DNA of 64,000 bases from Pararhizobium sp. (GCA_017794825.1 CP051237.1:4544501-4608500), one strand, 5' to 3'; positions 8,719 to 18,387 are shown, numbered from the stretch's first letter. Program-made: numbers and translations. The notes: generated by a model not told the origin, from the letters alone.

Positions 8719-9708
8719 CTGTCTGACGTAAGCATTATTATCCCGTGTTACAATAAGCAGGCATTTGTCGAACAGACATTGCGTTCTCTTGTTGAGCAGT
8801 CTTTTGATAATTTCGAAGTTTTAGTAATAGATGATCATTCCGAAGACGGAAGCTTAAATGTCTTACACAGTTTCGCAGCGAGAGATACCCGCTTTCGAGT
8901 AATGTTCTCGCCTGTTCCCCGTTCAGGACCATCAGTATGTCGAAACATCGGAATGAGAAAGGCAAAAAGTCCTTTTCTTATTTTTCTTGATGCAGACGAC
9001 CTACTTGCACAGCATTGTCTAAAGCAAAGGCTTGAGTATGTAGCAAAAAACCCAAGCCTTGATTTTGCTGTATTCCCAGTTCAAAACTTCAGATCTACCG
9101 TGGGTGATGATGACTACGTTTGGCCATCGGGGAGAGGCGATACGCTCACACGGTTCGTCAGTTTTGATATACCTTGGCAGACTTCAGCACCGATCTGGTC
9201 ATCCCGTTTTCTGGCAAAGGGTGCGTCCTTTCCGGAATACTTATGTCAGTTTGAGGATGTAGTTTTTCATGCCGAGTCGATCATCCGTTATGATCCGAGT
9301 TTTGTTGTTGTGCGAAATGCGACAGTTGACAGCTATTACCGCATAGGAGAAGAGCGCAAATTGATTTCGGATGCTGCTCGCCTCCGACGCGTGGTCGATG
9401 CCGCAATAGTCGCTCATGACCATCTCCTGCCACTCGCTGCCGAACTTTCGTTAACTTTGCAGCGAGCAGTACGCGGGACACTTTGGACCGCCTTGCGTGA
9501 GATCGATGCTGGGCTAGAATTTGAATTAATTACAATCGAAGAGTACAGGAAATTGTATGACGGTCTAGAACGCGCGATGGCGCAATCAACATCCTTTTCC
9601 CCAGCCAGTCGCCTTTTGTGGCGCACCTATCACCAAATCGTCGGCAAGGTTGGGAGGATTAAGGGTATTGGTCATCTTACCCGCAAGGCGATTCTGGCAG
9701 TTCCCTAG
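8719..9708 (+). CDS. GT2 family glycosyltransferase with probable CTG start
   Basis: A GT-A glycosyltransferase of about 329 residues. Motifs are VSIIIPCYNKQAFVEQTLRSL at the start, DDHSEDGS (about 38-45) and DADD (about 91-94). The first standard start codon is TTG at 8779, but that would delete the first beta strand (SIIIPCYN). The frame is open back to 8689 with no ATG, GTG or other TTG. A CTG at 8719 follows AGGAAAG (8704-8710) with an 8-base spacer and gives the expected N-terminus, so it is chosen here. It should add one sugar to the polysaccharide repeat unit. Confidence 0.75.
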   Translation: MSDVSIIIPCYNKQAFVEQTLRSLVEQSFDNFEVLVIDDHSEDGSLNVLHSFAARDTRFRVMFSPVPRSGPSVCRNIGMRKAKSPFLIFLDADDLLAQHCLKQRLEYVAKNPSLDFAVFPVQNFRSTVGDDDYVWPSGRGDTLTRFVSFDIPWQTSAPIWSSRFLAKGASFPEYLCQFEDVVFHAESIIRYDPSFVVVRNATVDSYYRIGEERKLISDAARLRRVVDAAIVAHDHLLPLAAELSLTLQRAVRGTLWTALREIDAGLEFELITIEEYRKLYDGLERAMAQSTSFSPASRLLWRTYHQIVGKVGRIKGIGHLTRKAILAVP

Positions 9709-9770
9709 TTACTTTGCATTCCTTATTATGATTTGTTTGATCGCTATTTAGACAGACGAAAATTTCGAAT

Positions 9771-10811
9771 ATGACCAAATCAAGGCTCGGCCTCATCATT
9801 TCGCGTTCTACCACGCCTGTTTTCAGACGACAGACACCTGAACGCCATGGCCAGTGGGAAAACTGGGTTTTCCATGAAAACTCGCCCGCACCAGATACGG
9901 TTTACGATGCTCTTGTTATCTATAATAACCCGCCTTTGCCAGTGACAGTACGTGTACGCGGTGGTGCCGCAATTTTAGTAACCGCAGAGCCTCCATCCGT
10001 CCTACGCTATCCGGAGAATTACTTGGCGCAGTTTAACGTCGTTATTAGTAGTCAAATAGATTTAGCACACAGATATGTTATCACTAGTGCCACTTGTCTT
10101 CCTTGGCATATTGGGCTGCAGAAGAACGAAGGGCTTGACCATGATACGAATAACGTTGCTCCGATAGACTATGATTTTCTTGTTAAGCTTGTTCGACCAA
10201 GGAAATCCCGTCGTATTTCCCTAATAAGTTCTGCAAAAACTATCACCGATGGACATAGACAGCGGTTGAAATTTGCCCGCTCATTGAAAGAAGAATTAGG
10301 TGACGTTATAGAGCTGTTTGGAGCCGGCGTCCGCCATGTGGAGGATAAATGGGAAGCCTTGTGGCCTTATGAATATCATATAGCGATCGAGAATTGTTCA
10401 ATTCCAGATTATTGGACCGAAAAGTTAACCGATTCACTTTTGGCTTGGTCCTATCCACTATATTACGGTTGCACTAATCTTGCTGAATACATGCCAGCAG
10501 GTGCATGGCGGAAAATAAATATTAACGATATAGACGGATCGATTAAAGTCATCAACGAAATAGTTGAAAATGGACTTAGCGACCAAGAAATTACTGCAAT
10601 GTCTCGTGCTCGCGCGAGAGTCTTGGATACGTACAATCTGATCCCATTTCTATCCAGACTACTTAATAAAGATCCACGGATTACCTCCTTGATCGATGGT
10701 CCAATCAAGACAGTGCATGTGGACAGATTTGAACCCCACTATGGGGACCCTACACCGCCTCTATTGCAACGACTTAATAATCGGGCTAAGCGGCTTATCG
10801 GTTTGGACTAG
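9771..10811 (+). CDS. GT10 family (alpha-1,3-fucosyltransferase-like) glycosyltransferase
   Basis: A 346-residue GT-B protein. The C-terminal donor-binding signature of GT10 starts near residue 205: IAIENCSIPDYWTEKL, then a segment with LYYGCTN. This matches the conserved FEN...DYxTEK...PxxYG block of alpha-1,3/1,4-fucosyltransferases. GT10 enzymes use GDP-fucose, although bacterial members may use other GDP-sugars. There is no membrane anchor, so action on a cytoplasmic lipid-linked acceptor is likely. No GDP-fucose synthesis gene is seen in this window. Confidence 0.8.
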   Translation: MTKSRLGLIISRSTTPVFRRQTPERHGQWENWVFHENSPAPDTVYDALVIYNNPPLPVTVRVRGGAAILVTAEPPSVLRYPENYLAQFNVVISSQIDLAHRYVITSATCLPWHIGLQKNEGLDHDTNNVAPIDYDFLVKLVRPRKSRRISLISSAKTITDGHRQRLKFARSLKEELGDVIELFGAGVRHVEDKWEALWPYEYHIAIENCSIPDYWTEKLTDSLLAWSYPLYYGCTNLAEYMPAGAWRKININDIDGSIKVINEIVENGLSDQEITAMSRARARVLDTYNLIPFLSRLLNKDPRITSLIDGPIKTVHVDRFEPHYGDPTPPLLQRLNNRAKRLIGLD

Positions 10812-10867
10812 AAGATACTATATTTTAGTACACAGCTACCCGCCAGCATGGTGTCTGTTTGCTTACC

Positions 10868-12037
10868 ATGACTAGAAGTAATTGCTTACCAAAAGAGCGT
10901 AGTGAGCGTCGTATCCTTTACGTCACAGACGGTTTTGCCCCATTTGTGGTCGGTGGAATGCAGGTCGTGGCGCGACGCCAGATAGAGACATTGGCTGAGG
11001 CGGGATTTAATATTGTCTCGATAAGTTCGCGTACAGAATTAGCGCCACACAATCTTTCTTGGCAAAATCATCATATTCCCTGGCCCCAGAAATCAAGGTT
11101 CCGGGTTTTCAACCCGATGCGTTATGTAAATGAGTTGCGTGCATTCAGCGTCTGTGTTGCGTGCCTCGCAGACAGCCTGCAGCCCGATTGTATCTATTCC
11201 GAGGGACCACTTATAGATGCCTATTTAGGCCGTCCACGGCAAAAGCGGGTTCTTACTATTTTCCATCCGCATGGCCTAGAAATGTTCCAGCGAAAGGGGT
11301 CTCTTTTTGACGATCTGAAAAGCTTTCCCCTTCGCGATATAAGTAGGTTTCATGCTCGGCGTTCGGATCTGACAATCAGCCTAAGTGAAAAGGGTAAGCT
11401 TGTCTCCATTATCAACGAGCGGCTTGGGGTGCCAATCAATAAAATGCGCGTGCTTCGTAATGCAGCACCGTCGAACGATAACCATGGATCGTCAGCAGAT
11501 AATCAGCGCACTGGCCGTTTTCTTTTTATTGGTCGTGATGAACCTCGAAAGGGTGTTCCCCTTCTGCTGAGGGCTTTGGCTACGTTTGAGAATCTAGAGG
11601 CCGATCTGGTCGGAATTCCGCCCGACAGTATCAATTTGCCCTCAAATGTTAAGGCACACGGCGTCATAAGCGATCGTAAGCGCATCAACGATTTCTATTT
11701 GAAGGCAGACTTCTTAATTGTTCCGAGTTATGCTGAAGGACTTCCAACCGTTATCTTGGAAGCTTTCAGCCACGGGATGCCCGTTATTGCAACAGATGTC
11801 GGTGCTGTAGCAGATCTGGTTCGCAATAAACAGACAGGGTTTCTCATCCCACCTAATAACGTACAGGCCTTGATCGATGTAATTGATCGGGCTCGACAAT
11901 TGGATGATAAAACCTATCGTAAATTGCAGTCCAATGCATTGGCGCTCGCAAACGGGGAATACAGCCGCAAATGTGTCGATCGTGAGTTGGTCGCGTTGTT
12001 TGATACGCTGCTAAACACTTATCCTGGGGCAAGATGA
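10868..12037 (+). CDS. GT4 family glycosyltransferase
   Basis: A GT-B glycosyltransferase of about 389 residues. The N-terminal loop is FVVGGMQVVARRQIETLAEAG. The C-terminal donor-site EX7E motif lies in EGLPTVILEAFSHGMPVIATDVGA. The ATG at 10868 is chosen over the TTG at 10859; neither has a strong ribosome site. The stop overlaps the next gene's start as ATGA, indicating co-translation. It is expected to be a retaining enzyme using a nucleotide-activated sugar; the specificity is unknown. Confidence 0.85.
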   Translation: MTRSNCLPKERSERRILYVTDGFAPFVVGGMQVVARRQIETLAEAGFNIVSISSRTELAPHNLSWQNHHIPWPQKSRFRVFNPMRYVNELRAFSVCVACLADSLQPDCIYSEGPLIDAYLGRPRQKRVLTIFHPHGLEMFQRKGSLFDDLKSFPLRDISRFHARRSDLTISLSEKGKLVSIINERLGVPINKMRVLRNAAPSNDNHGSSADNQRTGRFLFIGRDEPRKGVPLLLRALATFENLEADLVGIPPDSINLPSNVKAHGVISDRKRINDFYLKADFLIVPSYAEGLPTVILEAFSHGMPVIATDVGAVADLVRNKQTGFLIPPNNVQALIDVIDRARQLDDKTYRKLQSNALALANGEYSRKCVDRELVALFDTLLNTYPGAR

Positions 12038-13218
12038 GTCGCGAACCGCGCATACTTTATCTGGACGATATCCCAACTCCCTATCGCTTGGGTGTATTTC
12101 GACGAATTGCTTCCGTGTGGGAGGGATCCTTTCGCGTTGCCTTCTGCGCAGAGGCCGAACCCGGGCGCACTTTCGATCTAGATTTTTCTGGTATCGATAC
12201 GGTGATCCTCGACGGTCGCCAATGGCGGCCATTAAATCAGGTAAATCCGTACTCGTTTAAGTGGAACCCTGGTGTGATCCGGCTGCTCGAAGATTATAAA
12301 CCCGATGTAGTCGTACTTGCTGGCTACGCACATCCGACAATGATCCGGGCGGCGTCGTGGTGTATATCTCGAGGGACTCCCTACGCAATCACATGTGAAA
12401 CCAGCGCAAAAAGTACTGCAACCACTGGATTGCGATGGAAAGCCCGTCGATGTGCAATAGGCTGGATGATTCGAAACATGAGCTTCGGTCTGCCTGTGGG
12501 AAAGCACGCCGCTGCTTATCTTCGGCAATTGGGGCCGACCAATTCTCCTATGTATTATTTTCCGAACACACCAGATACCAAACTGTTTCAATCCACAGCT
12601 GAATCGATGAGCCGCTCAAGTCAACGCGAAGCTGTTAGAGAGAGATACGGATTTTTTGCAGGATGGCCTCTCTTTGTATTCATTGGGCGACTGATTGATG
12701 CAAAAAGACCGCTTGACGTTATTGATGCATTTCAAGAACTTGGGACCGAGGAACAAGCTTCGCTTCTGATTGTCGGAGACGGTCCGATGATGAGTATAGT
12801 GCGACATCGTATCTCCGGAGATGCACGGATAGCCTGTGCGGGATGGATTAACGATCAAAGAGAGTTGGCTAGAATTTTGGCTGCATCTAATGCACTCGTT
12901 TTACCATCAGAACATGAGCCTTGGGGCGCGGTGGTTAATGAAGCAATGGCATCGGGTACATGTGTCATCGCAACCGACCGGGTTGGCTCAGCTATTGAAC
13001 TGATTCGTCATGGAAAAGATGGTTTCGTGGTGTCTGTTTGCGATGTGCCAGCCATTTGTGAGGCGATGCATTACTTAATTAAAAATCCTAATGAGTGTGA
13101 AAAAATGGGAGAAGCCGCACAAAAGAATGCAGTCCAACACGGCGCGGAATACGCTGCGTCCAACCTTTTGGAAGGGGTAAAGGAAGTGATTTGTCGTGGA
13201 TCCAAGCAAACATTGTAG
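12034..13218 (+). CDS. GT4 family glycosyltransferase
   Basis: A 394-residue GT-B protein. The N-terminus, YLDDIPTPYRLGVFRRI, is typical of a GT4 acceptor domain. The donor domain carries VFIGRLIDAKRPLDVIDAF and the EX7E block EHEPWGAVVNEAMASGTCVIA. It overlaps the preceding GT4 gene by 4 bp and is followed 24 bp later by the polymerase gene, so it is probably part of the same transcript. Donor and linkage are unknown. Confidence 0.85.
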   Translation: MSREPRILYLDDIPTPYRLGVFRRIASVWEGSFRVAFCAEAEPGRTFDLDFSGIDTVILDGRQWRPLNQVNPYSFKWNPGVIRLLEDYKPDVVVLAGYAHPTMIRAASWCISRGTPYAITCETSAKSTATTGLRWKARRCAIGWMIRNMSFGLPVGKHAAAYLRQLGPTNSPMYYFPNTPDTKLFQSTAESMSRSSQREAVRERYGFFAGWPLFVFIGRLIDAKRPLDVIDAFQELGTEEQASLLIVGDGPMMSIVRHRISGDARIACAGWINDQRELARILAASNALVLPSEHEPWGAVVNEAMASGTCVIATDRVGSAIELIRHGKDGFVVSVCDVPAICEAMHYLIKNPNECEKMGEAAQKNAVQHGAEYAASNLLEGVKEVICRGSKQTL

Positions 13219-13242
13219 CGACAACTCGCTCATTTAAAAAAA

Positions 13243-14580
13243 ATGAGTAGATTGACTAATCCTATAGTGACCGTCAGTTATTATGATAGAGTGAAAATAA
13301 ATCGAAAGAAGAGTCGCAATAATGGTCTGTTGAGGATAATATATTTTAATTTTTATGTTTATATATCATGTTTCTACATAGCCTACTCTTCAAACGCTGC
13401 AATTTCTGGCATATTTCTAAGTATTAAATGGGTTCCGTTGTTTACTCTTATTTTTCTACTTTTATTTTCCTTTACAAGGATGAGATATCCGATTGGAGGA
13501 GGTGGTTTAACTATTTTGTTATGGCTGTTTCTGTCTTTTGCAGCTGCGAGTACACTTTTAATGTCGTCTAGCGAAGGATCGGTGTTTGTTTTCGCTAGTC
13601 TCATATTGACCTTACTTGCATCTTTGTTGCTGGCTGGCCATGCGAGACAGTCTTTTCAAGAGGAAAGGCTGTTTGACGTAATCGCTAATGTAGGCCGAGT
13701 GGTCATCGCAATATCAGTTGCTATGGCGTTCTTAAACCTTAATTTTGGACGAGGTATTGACCGGTTCTCGGGATGGACTGACAATCCAAATTCTTTGGGC
13801 TTAATAATAGCACCAATCATCATTATTCTTTCAGCACGCATCATCGAACGGCGACGCGGGTGGATTTACTTATACGCTCCCTTTGTTATTGCAGGAATTT
13901 ATGTTCTTCATCTTACTGGCTCACGCGCATCTATTGGGTGGGTTGCCATGTCAATTGTCGCATTTTTTGTTGCTCGCAAAGGCATAGGATTACTTGGATT
14001 CGCTGCTATTTTTGGAGTACCGATTATTATTGCCTATGGTGATACTGCCGTCACCTACATAGTAGAGTCTATTTCACGCGGCCACACATCGAGGCTGGAA
14101 AGTGCGGGCTTTCTAAGTGGTCGTGTAGAGGTATGGGACCTTGCAATAAGTCTTTGGCGTGAGAACCCATGGTTTGGCTTTGGAATTGGGTCCTCCGAGC
14201 CGTTATTGAGTGCATATGCTTATTTTTTCGAGGTGCATCAGGGCTTACACTTCCATTCTTCTTACATTACTACTCTGGTGGAAACCGGACTTCTCGGTTC
14301 GTTTTTCTTCTTTACAATTCTCATTACCGCGCTTTTTCGTGGTTTCCTAAGAGGTAGGAGACTGTGGCAAACTGCGCCTCCACATCGGTGGCCAACATTA
14401 GCACTTCCTTGGATCATTTTTGTTGGTGCACTTGCTCACGCATCAGTTGAATCTTGGCTCCTATCTGCTGGAAACGCAAATACGCTTATGTTTTGGGTAG
14501 TGGTCGCGTTCTGCTTTGAAAGACCTCGCCAATTCTCTATTCAAACAGCAGGGCACAATAGCCATGGTTTTGAACTGTGA
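13243..14580 (+). CDS. O-antigen ligase/polymerase family membrane protein (Wzy-like)
   Basis: A 445-residue integral membrane protein with roughly ten to twelve hydrophobic segments. A periplasmic loop region contains DNPNSLG, TGSRAS, SGRVEVW and FGFGIGS, then the conserved HFHSSYITTLVETGLLG block of the Wzy_C (WaaL/Wzy) superfamily. Such proteins polymerise undecaprenyl-linked repeats or ligate them to an acceptor in the periplasm. Its codon usage is AT-rich. The stop overlaps the next start as GTGA. Polymerase and ligase functions cannot be separated by sequence alone. Confidence 0.85.
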   Translation: MSRLTNPIVTVSYYDRVKINRKKSRNNGLLRIIYFNFYVYISCFYIAYSSNAAISGIFLSIKWVPLFTLIFLLLFSFTRMRYPIGGGGLTILLWLFLSFAAASTLLMSSSEGSVFVFASLILTLLASLLLAGHARQSFQEERLFDVIANVGRVVIAISVAMAFLNLNFGRGIDRFSGWTDNPNSLGLIIAPIIIILSARIIERRRGWIYLYAPFVIAGIYVLHLTGSRASIGWVAMSIVAFFVARKGIGLLGFAAIFGVPIIIAYGDTAVTYIVESISRGHTSRLESAGFLSGRVEVWDLAISLWRENPWFGFGIGSSEPLLSAYAYFFEVHQGLHFHSSYITTLVETGLLGSFFFFTILITALFRGFLRGRRLWQTAPPHRWPTLALPWIIFVGALAHASVESWLLSAGNANTLMFWVVVAFCFERPRQFSIQTAGHNSHGFEL

Positions 14581-15701
14581 GAGTATTACTTATCGGCACT
14601 AGCTTCGATCCCGCTTATGGGGGACCTGCTGTATCGGTTTCGAGGCTCGGAATAGCGCTGGCGCTTTCTGGAACCGAGGTAATCGTCTGGGCACCAGACG
14701 GAAGTGCTAAGACATCGTCTGTCTTTTGGGATGTACCGCAGCTAAGCCGGATGAATGGTTCGCTCGCAGACTTGTGGAGCCAAATTAGACGTCCGGATGT
14801 AGTGCACGACAACGGACTTTGGCTGCCGCATAACCATGGTGTCGCTCTAACTGCGCGACGTCTGGGCATCCCTCGTATCGTCACACCAAGAGGAATGCTG
14901 GAACCATGGGCACTTAGGAATAGGCAGTGGAAGAAAAAATTTGCTTGGCAAATCTATCAGCGCCGCGATCTTTACAGTGCACAGATGTTGCATGCCACAG
15001 CCGAAAGCGAAGCCACAAATCTACGGGATATCGGCGTGAAGTTGCCAATCGCTGTAATTCCAAACGGAGTCGATGAACCATCGCCGACATCGGGTGGGCA
15101 TTTCGCTTACCAGGCAGAGCGCGGAGTTGATTTTTCAAATCGGCGTCGACGAAAGGCTCTATTCCTAAGCCGCATCCATCCAAAAAAGGGCTTATCAATG
15201 TTGCTGGATGCATGGGCAAAGCTTTCCCTAAGCGACTGGAACCTTATTCTGGCTGGGCCAGGTGAGGATGGACATGAGATATACATTCGACGCAAGATCT
15301 CCGAACTCGGGCTTGATAAGAGCGTAACAATGCTTGGTCCCGTTTACGGCGAAGACAAGAGCCACTTATATCGCACCGCAGACTTGTTTATATTACCAAC
15401 ACTTTCTGAAAACTTTGGTATAGTAGTCGCTGAAGCCTTAATGCATGAGTTGCCGGTACTCACAACAACAGGTGCGCCTTGGGAGCTACTTGTTGAGGAG
15501 CGTTGTGGTTGGTGGGTCGAGCCAACATCGGCAGGGATTCACCGGGGCTTGATATCAGCGCTACAAACACCGAAAGGCGAACTGGTCGCCATGGGGCGCC
15601 GAGGGAAAAAAGTAGTAACAGATCGGTTCTCATGGGATCGAATTGCAGGCGAGGTGAGAAAACAACTCTACGCCCCCGTGACCTTGGAGACCAAGCGTTG
15701 A
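14577..15701 (+). CDS. GT4 family glycosyltransferase
   Basis: A 374-residue GT-B enzyme. It has an N-terminal DPAYGGPAVSVSRLG loop and RIVTPRGMLEPWALRNRQWKK, a segment found in GT4 enzymes of colanic-acid and exopolysaccharide clusters. The C-terminal donor motif is PTLSENFGIVVAEALMHELP (EX7E). The GTG start overlaps the Wzy-like gene's stop. It works with the acetyltransferase that follows. Sugar specificity is not evident. Confidence 0.87.
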   Translation: MRVLLIGTSFDPAYGGPAVSVSRLGIALALSGTEVIVWAPDGSAKTSSVFWDVPQLSRMNGSLADLWSQIRRPDVVHDNGLWLPHNHGVALTARRLGIPRIVTPRGMLEPWALRNRQWKKKFAWQIYQRRDLYSAQMLHATAESEATNLRDIGVKLPIAVIPNGVDEPSPTSGGHFAYQAERGVDFSNRRRRKALFLSRIHPKKGLSMLLDAWAKLSLSDWNLILAGPGEDGHEIYIRRKISELGLDKSVTMLGPVYGEDKSHLYRTADLFILPTLSENFGIVVAEALMHELPVLTTTGAPWELLVEERCGWWVEPTSAGIHRGLISALQTPKGELVAMGRRGKKVVTDRFSWDRIAGEVRKQLYAPVTLETKR

Positions 15702-15787
15702 CAAAATGACATATAGCAGTTGTGTCATTTGATACTTCGTTAACCGCCAGCATAAAACTGATAACCGAATCATATGGGAGGCTAAAA

Positions 15788-16390
15788 TTGCACCGTACGG
15801 AGCAGGTATCTGAAACGCCATTTCCGGATTTAGCACAATATTCTTCGAAAGATTTCGTACGAGGTCGCTCCAAAGTGCTGATTGCTGTTTGGACGGTTGT
15901 CGATTTGCTTCTCATCTCTTCCTGGATACCAGGGAGTTGGCATAGGCGGTTGGTGTTGAAATTATTCGGAGCCCACATTGGAGCCGGTGTGGTTCTCAAG
16001 CCACGAGTACGTGTGAAATTCCCTTGGCGTCTTGCCGTGGGAGATCATAGCTGGATCGGTGAAGGTGTCTGGATCGATAACTTGGCGGAAATCAAAATTG
16101 GTGCTCACGCGTGTATATCTCAAGGTGTGTATCTTTGTACTGGTAGTCATGATTGGGTGAGCCCCACTTTCGATTTAATTACGAAGCCAATCGAAATATG
16201 TGATGGAGCTTGGATATCTGCACGATCGGTTGTCGGGCCAGGCGTTAAAGTAGGTGAAGGCGCCGTACTCGTCCTTGGCAGTACTGTGACAAAGGATATG
16301 TCACCTTGGATGGTCTATGCTGGTGTTCCAGCCGAACCAGTCCGATATCGGCACGGACGTTCAGTTCCTTCGAAACCCCATAAACTTTGA
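15788..16390 (+). CDS. WcaF-like hexapeptide-repeat acetyltransferase
   Basis: A left-handed beta-helix acyltransferase of the WcaF/LacA type, about 200 residues. N-terminal DFVRGRSK and SSWIPGSWHRRLVLKLFGA are followed by hexapeptide repeats (IGAGVVLKP, IGEGVWIDN, IKIGAHACIS) and the catalytic-His region LCTGSHDW. It O-acetylates a sugar from acetyl-CoA. A frame opens with GTG at 15722, but the TTG at 15788 is preceded by GGGAGG (15776-15781) with a 6-base spacer and gives the usual family N-terminus, so it is preferred. Confidence 0.85.
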   Translation: MHRTEQVSETPFPDLAQYSSKDFVRGRSKVLIAVWTVVDLLLISSWIPGSWHRRLVLKLFGAHIGAGVVLKPRVRVKFPWRLAVGDHSWIGEGVWIDNLAEIKIGAHACISQGVYLCTGSHDWVSPTFDLITKPIEICDGAWISARSVVGPGVKVGEGAVLVLGSTVTKDMSPWMVYAGVPAEPVRYRHGRSVPSKPHKL

Positions 16391-16430
16391 TGGCTAAATT
16401 TAGTGAATCGCGTAAAGTTGATTACTTCTG

Positions 16431-17657
16431 ATGATTTATCGTAACTCTAGCGATTGTGGTAGTGGATCGTATTCAGGTTACTACTTCTATCTATTTAAAA
16501 TGGTGGTCCGTCTACGCAGCTTCTCAACGGTTTTTTGGGCGATGTGTATTGTTGTCGTAGTTGAGATCCCGCTAATTGGAGCTGCATTTGCTGAGAAGAT
16601 TTCTGATTTACACGTCCAGCCAGTTGCTGACGTCGATGTAACTGATTTCGGAGCGAGACCTGATGGAACAGGAGATAGTGCACCTGCTTTCGTGCGTGCA
16701 GCACGAACTCTTGAACTCGATGTGGGCGGTCGCATCTTAGTTCCGCCGGGCACTTATAATTTTGAAACTACTTTTAACATACCAAAATTTACGAACCATG
16801 CTGTAGTTGAATTCTACATGGTCGGCGCAACGCTTAAAACCGATAACTCAATTACTATTTTTAGCCGGCTGCCATCTGATCAGGCTGAAGCGACAAAGAT
16901 GATCGGTGCCGTTTTCCTTATCACCGGTGGGCGTTTCGTAGGCTCCGGCAGGGATGGACAGAAAGGTATTGAATTAGCGGCTACCTACTCGTCCATCATT
17001 AGGGCAACGCAGTTTCAGGCACTAGACGTAGGTTTCGATGGATATTTTAACTTGGGTCTACGCTTGGAGAATGTTCGGACTACCCTGAATCGCACAGTCG
17101 ATCTACGAATACAAAGTGGTTGGAAGAAATGGCCGAATGCGACAAAATTCAATTCTGCATCTAATCACAACACTTTTGAAGGTGTTCGTGTCTTTGGAGC
17201 TGAAGGAGCCTTTGCCAATATCGCTGTACTAGGTGCCAGTGGCGTGAGCATTCGCAACTCAATTGTGGAAGGTAAGAACCCGGTAAATGCAATTTACTTT
17301 GACAATCAGGGAGCTATCTCCCACGTGTTCATCGTGGATAACTTACACTCGGAAAGCCATCCTTCTAACGCGGTAATTTCGCTACGGGGAGCCAAACAGG
17401 GAGGGGTGATCCGTATTTCAGCCGTCTTTCTGCAAACAGCATCGACCTTGGTCGATGCTAGGGAATTGGCAGTATCGCGCATAACGCTACAAGAGATTCC
17501 GTATACCGCTCCGTTGGATGTAGCATTCAAACTCAATCCACAATCGCCTATGGCTTGGAATGGAAATTGGCGTTTCGTAGACTGGCCAGGCGACGCGGAA
17601 AATCCCAGCTGGTGGAGCAATCGTACCGTTCCGAGAAAAATAGTTCAATACAGATAG
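16431..17657 (+). CDS. secreted right-handed beta-helix protein (pectate-lyase-3 type)
   Basis: A 408-residue protein. A hydrophobic export signal ends near LIGAAFAEK. It is followed by the Pfam Pectate_lyase_3 hallmark DFGARPDGTGDSAPAFVRAA and GGRILVPPGTYNF, then Asn- and Val-rich beta-helix rungs. In polysaccharide loci such proteins are lyases or hydrolases that trim the polymer, or epimerase-like modifiers. No catalytic residues could be assigned. A later Met at 16500 gives a more normal signal peptide (MVVRLRSFST...), and neither start has a clear ribosome site. It ends the main + strand polysaccharide run. Confidence 0.75.
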   Translation: MIYRNSSDCGSGSYSGYYFYLFKMVVRLRSFSTVFWAMCIVVVVEIPLIGAAFAEKISDLHVQPVADVDVTDFGARPDGTGDSAPAFVRAARTLELDVGGRILVPPGTYNFETTFNIPKFTNHAVVEFYMVGATLKTDNSITIFSRLPSDQAEATKMIGAVFLITGGRFVGSGRDGQKGIELAATYSSIIRATQFQALDVGFDGYFNLGLRLENVRTTLNRTVDLRIQSGWKKWPNATKFNSASNHNTFEGVRVFGAEGAFANIAVLGASGVSIRNSIVEGKNPVNAIYFDNQGAISHVFIVDNLHSESHPSNAVISLRGAKQGGVIRISAVFLQTASTLVDARELAVSRITLQEIPYTAPLDVAFKLNPQSPMAWNGNWRFVDWPGDAENPSWWSNRTVPRKIVQYR

Positions 17658-17807
17658 ATAATAGAATGTCATAACGAGATGGGTTACTGCTCTGGTCTAT
17701 AAAAAGCTCGAAGCTTCGATCGCTTCTTTTCCTTACGGGCCGAGGAAACTTCCGCGAAAAACACCAAATAATACCGGTTCAGTAATAGTAATACACATAA
17801 CCCTATA

Positions 17808-17835
17808 AGTCCGGGGCCGATCTAGGTCCCGGACT
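17808..17835. terminator. hairpin 3' of the small secreted-protein gene
   Basis: A perfect 8-bp inverted repeat, AGTCCGGG (17808-17815) and CCCGGACT (17828-17835), with extra inner CC/GG pairing. It sits 28 bp beyond the stop of the minus-strand gene at 17863. There is no long T run, so it could be a Rho-independent-like terminator or an mRNA end stabiliser between the convergent genes. Confidence 0.5.
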
Positions 17836-17862
17836 CAATAATCTACTGAATTTGAAAATAAC

Positions 17863-18387
17863 TTACGGACTTGCACTACTGCTATCACACCAGCCAATGC
17901 ATGTGATAGCCACGATACCGGCTGCCGCGCCTAAAGCCACGAGAGCACTCTGATCGACACCCCCGCCATTCGGATTGGCCTGCGCGTGTGTTGACGATTC
18001 GGAGCTGAGTGTTGCCGTTCCGAAATTCGCTTCGGAAATCTTCACGCAAATCGGACCGTCCTTGCCTTCCGGCTGGAGGACGCTGATTTCGGTGTTCTGA
18101 GTAGCTGCCAGATTGCAGTTCGATCCGATCTGCACATTGGCCTTGCCACCGGGACCGACATTGATCTGTGATCCAGGCGTAATCTGTGTACCAGCATTTC
18201 CTTCAACGAATCCGGTTGTCCCCGAATACATCACGCTACCGGAAGAGTCGGCAATCTTGCCAACGATCGGATAGGCCTGCTCGGCGGATTGATTGGTTAC
18301 ACATGTACAATCAAGTGTCTGAGCAGCGCTGAGAGAAACTGACCCCAACAACGCACCTGCGACACCTGCCACTCTGAGAAATTTCAT
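17863..18387 (-). CDS. small secreted protein of unknown function
   Basis: 174 residues with a clear signal peptide (MKFLRVAGVAGALLGSVSLSAAQT). The mature protein has Cys pairs (DCTCVT, SNCNL, GPICVKI), a Gly/Asn-rich middle (ITPGSQINVGPGGKANVQIG) suggesting a beta-rich fold, and a hydrophobic C-terminal stretch with two Cys before DSSSASP. A ribosome site (GGAG/AGGG) precedes the ATG. The middle is faintly reminiscent of FecR-like domains, but the family was not recognised. It is transcribed against the polysaccharide genes and sits in their 3' flank, so a cell-surface role is possible but unproven. Confidence 0.7.
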   Translation of the reverse strand: MKFLRVAGVAGALLGSVSLSAAQTLDCTCVTNQSAEQAYPIVGKIADSSGSVMYSGTTGFVEGNAGTQITPGSQINVGPGGKANVQIGSNCNLAATQNTEISVLQPEGKDGPICVKISEANFGTATLSSESSTHAQANPNGGGVDQSALVALGAAAGIVAITCIGWCDSSSASP

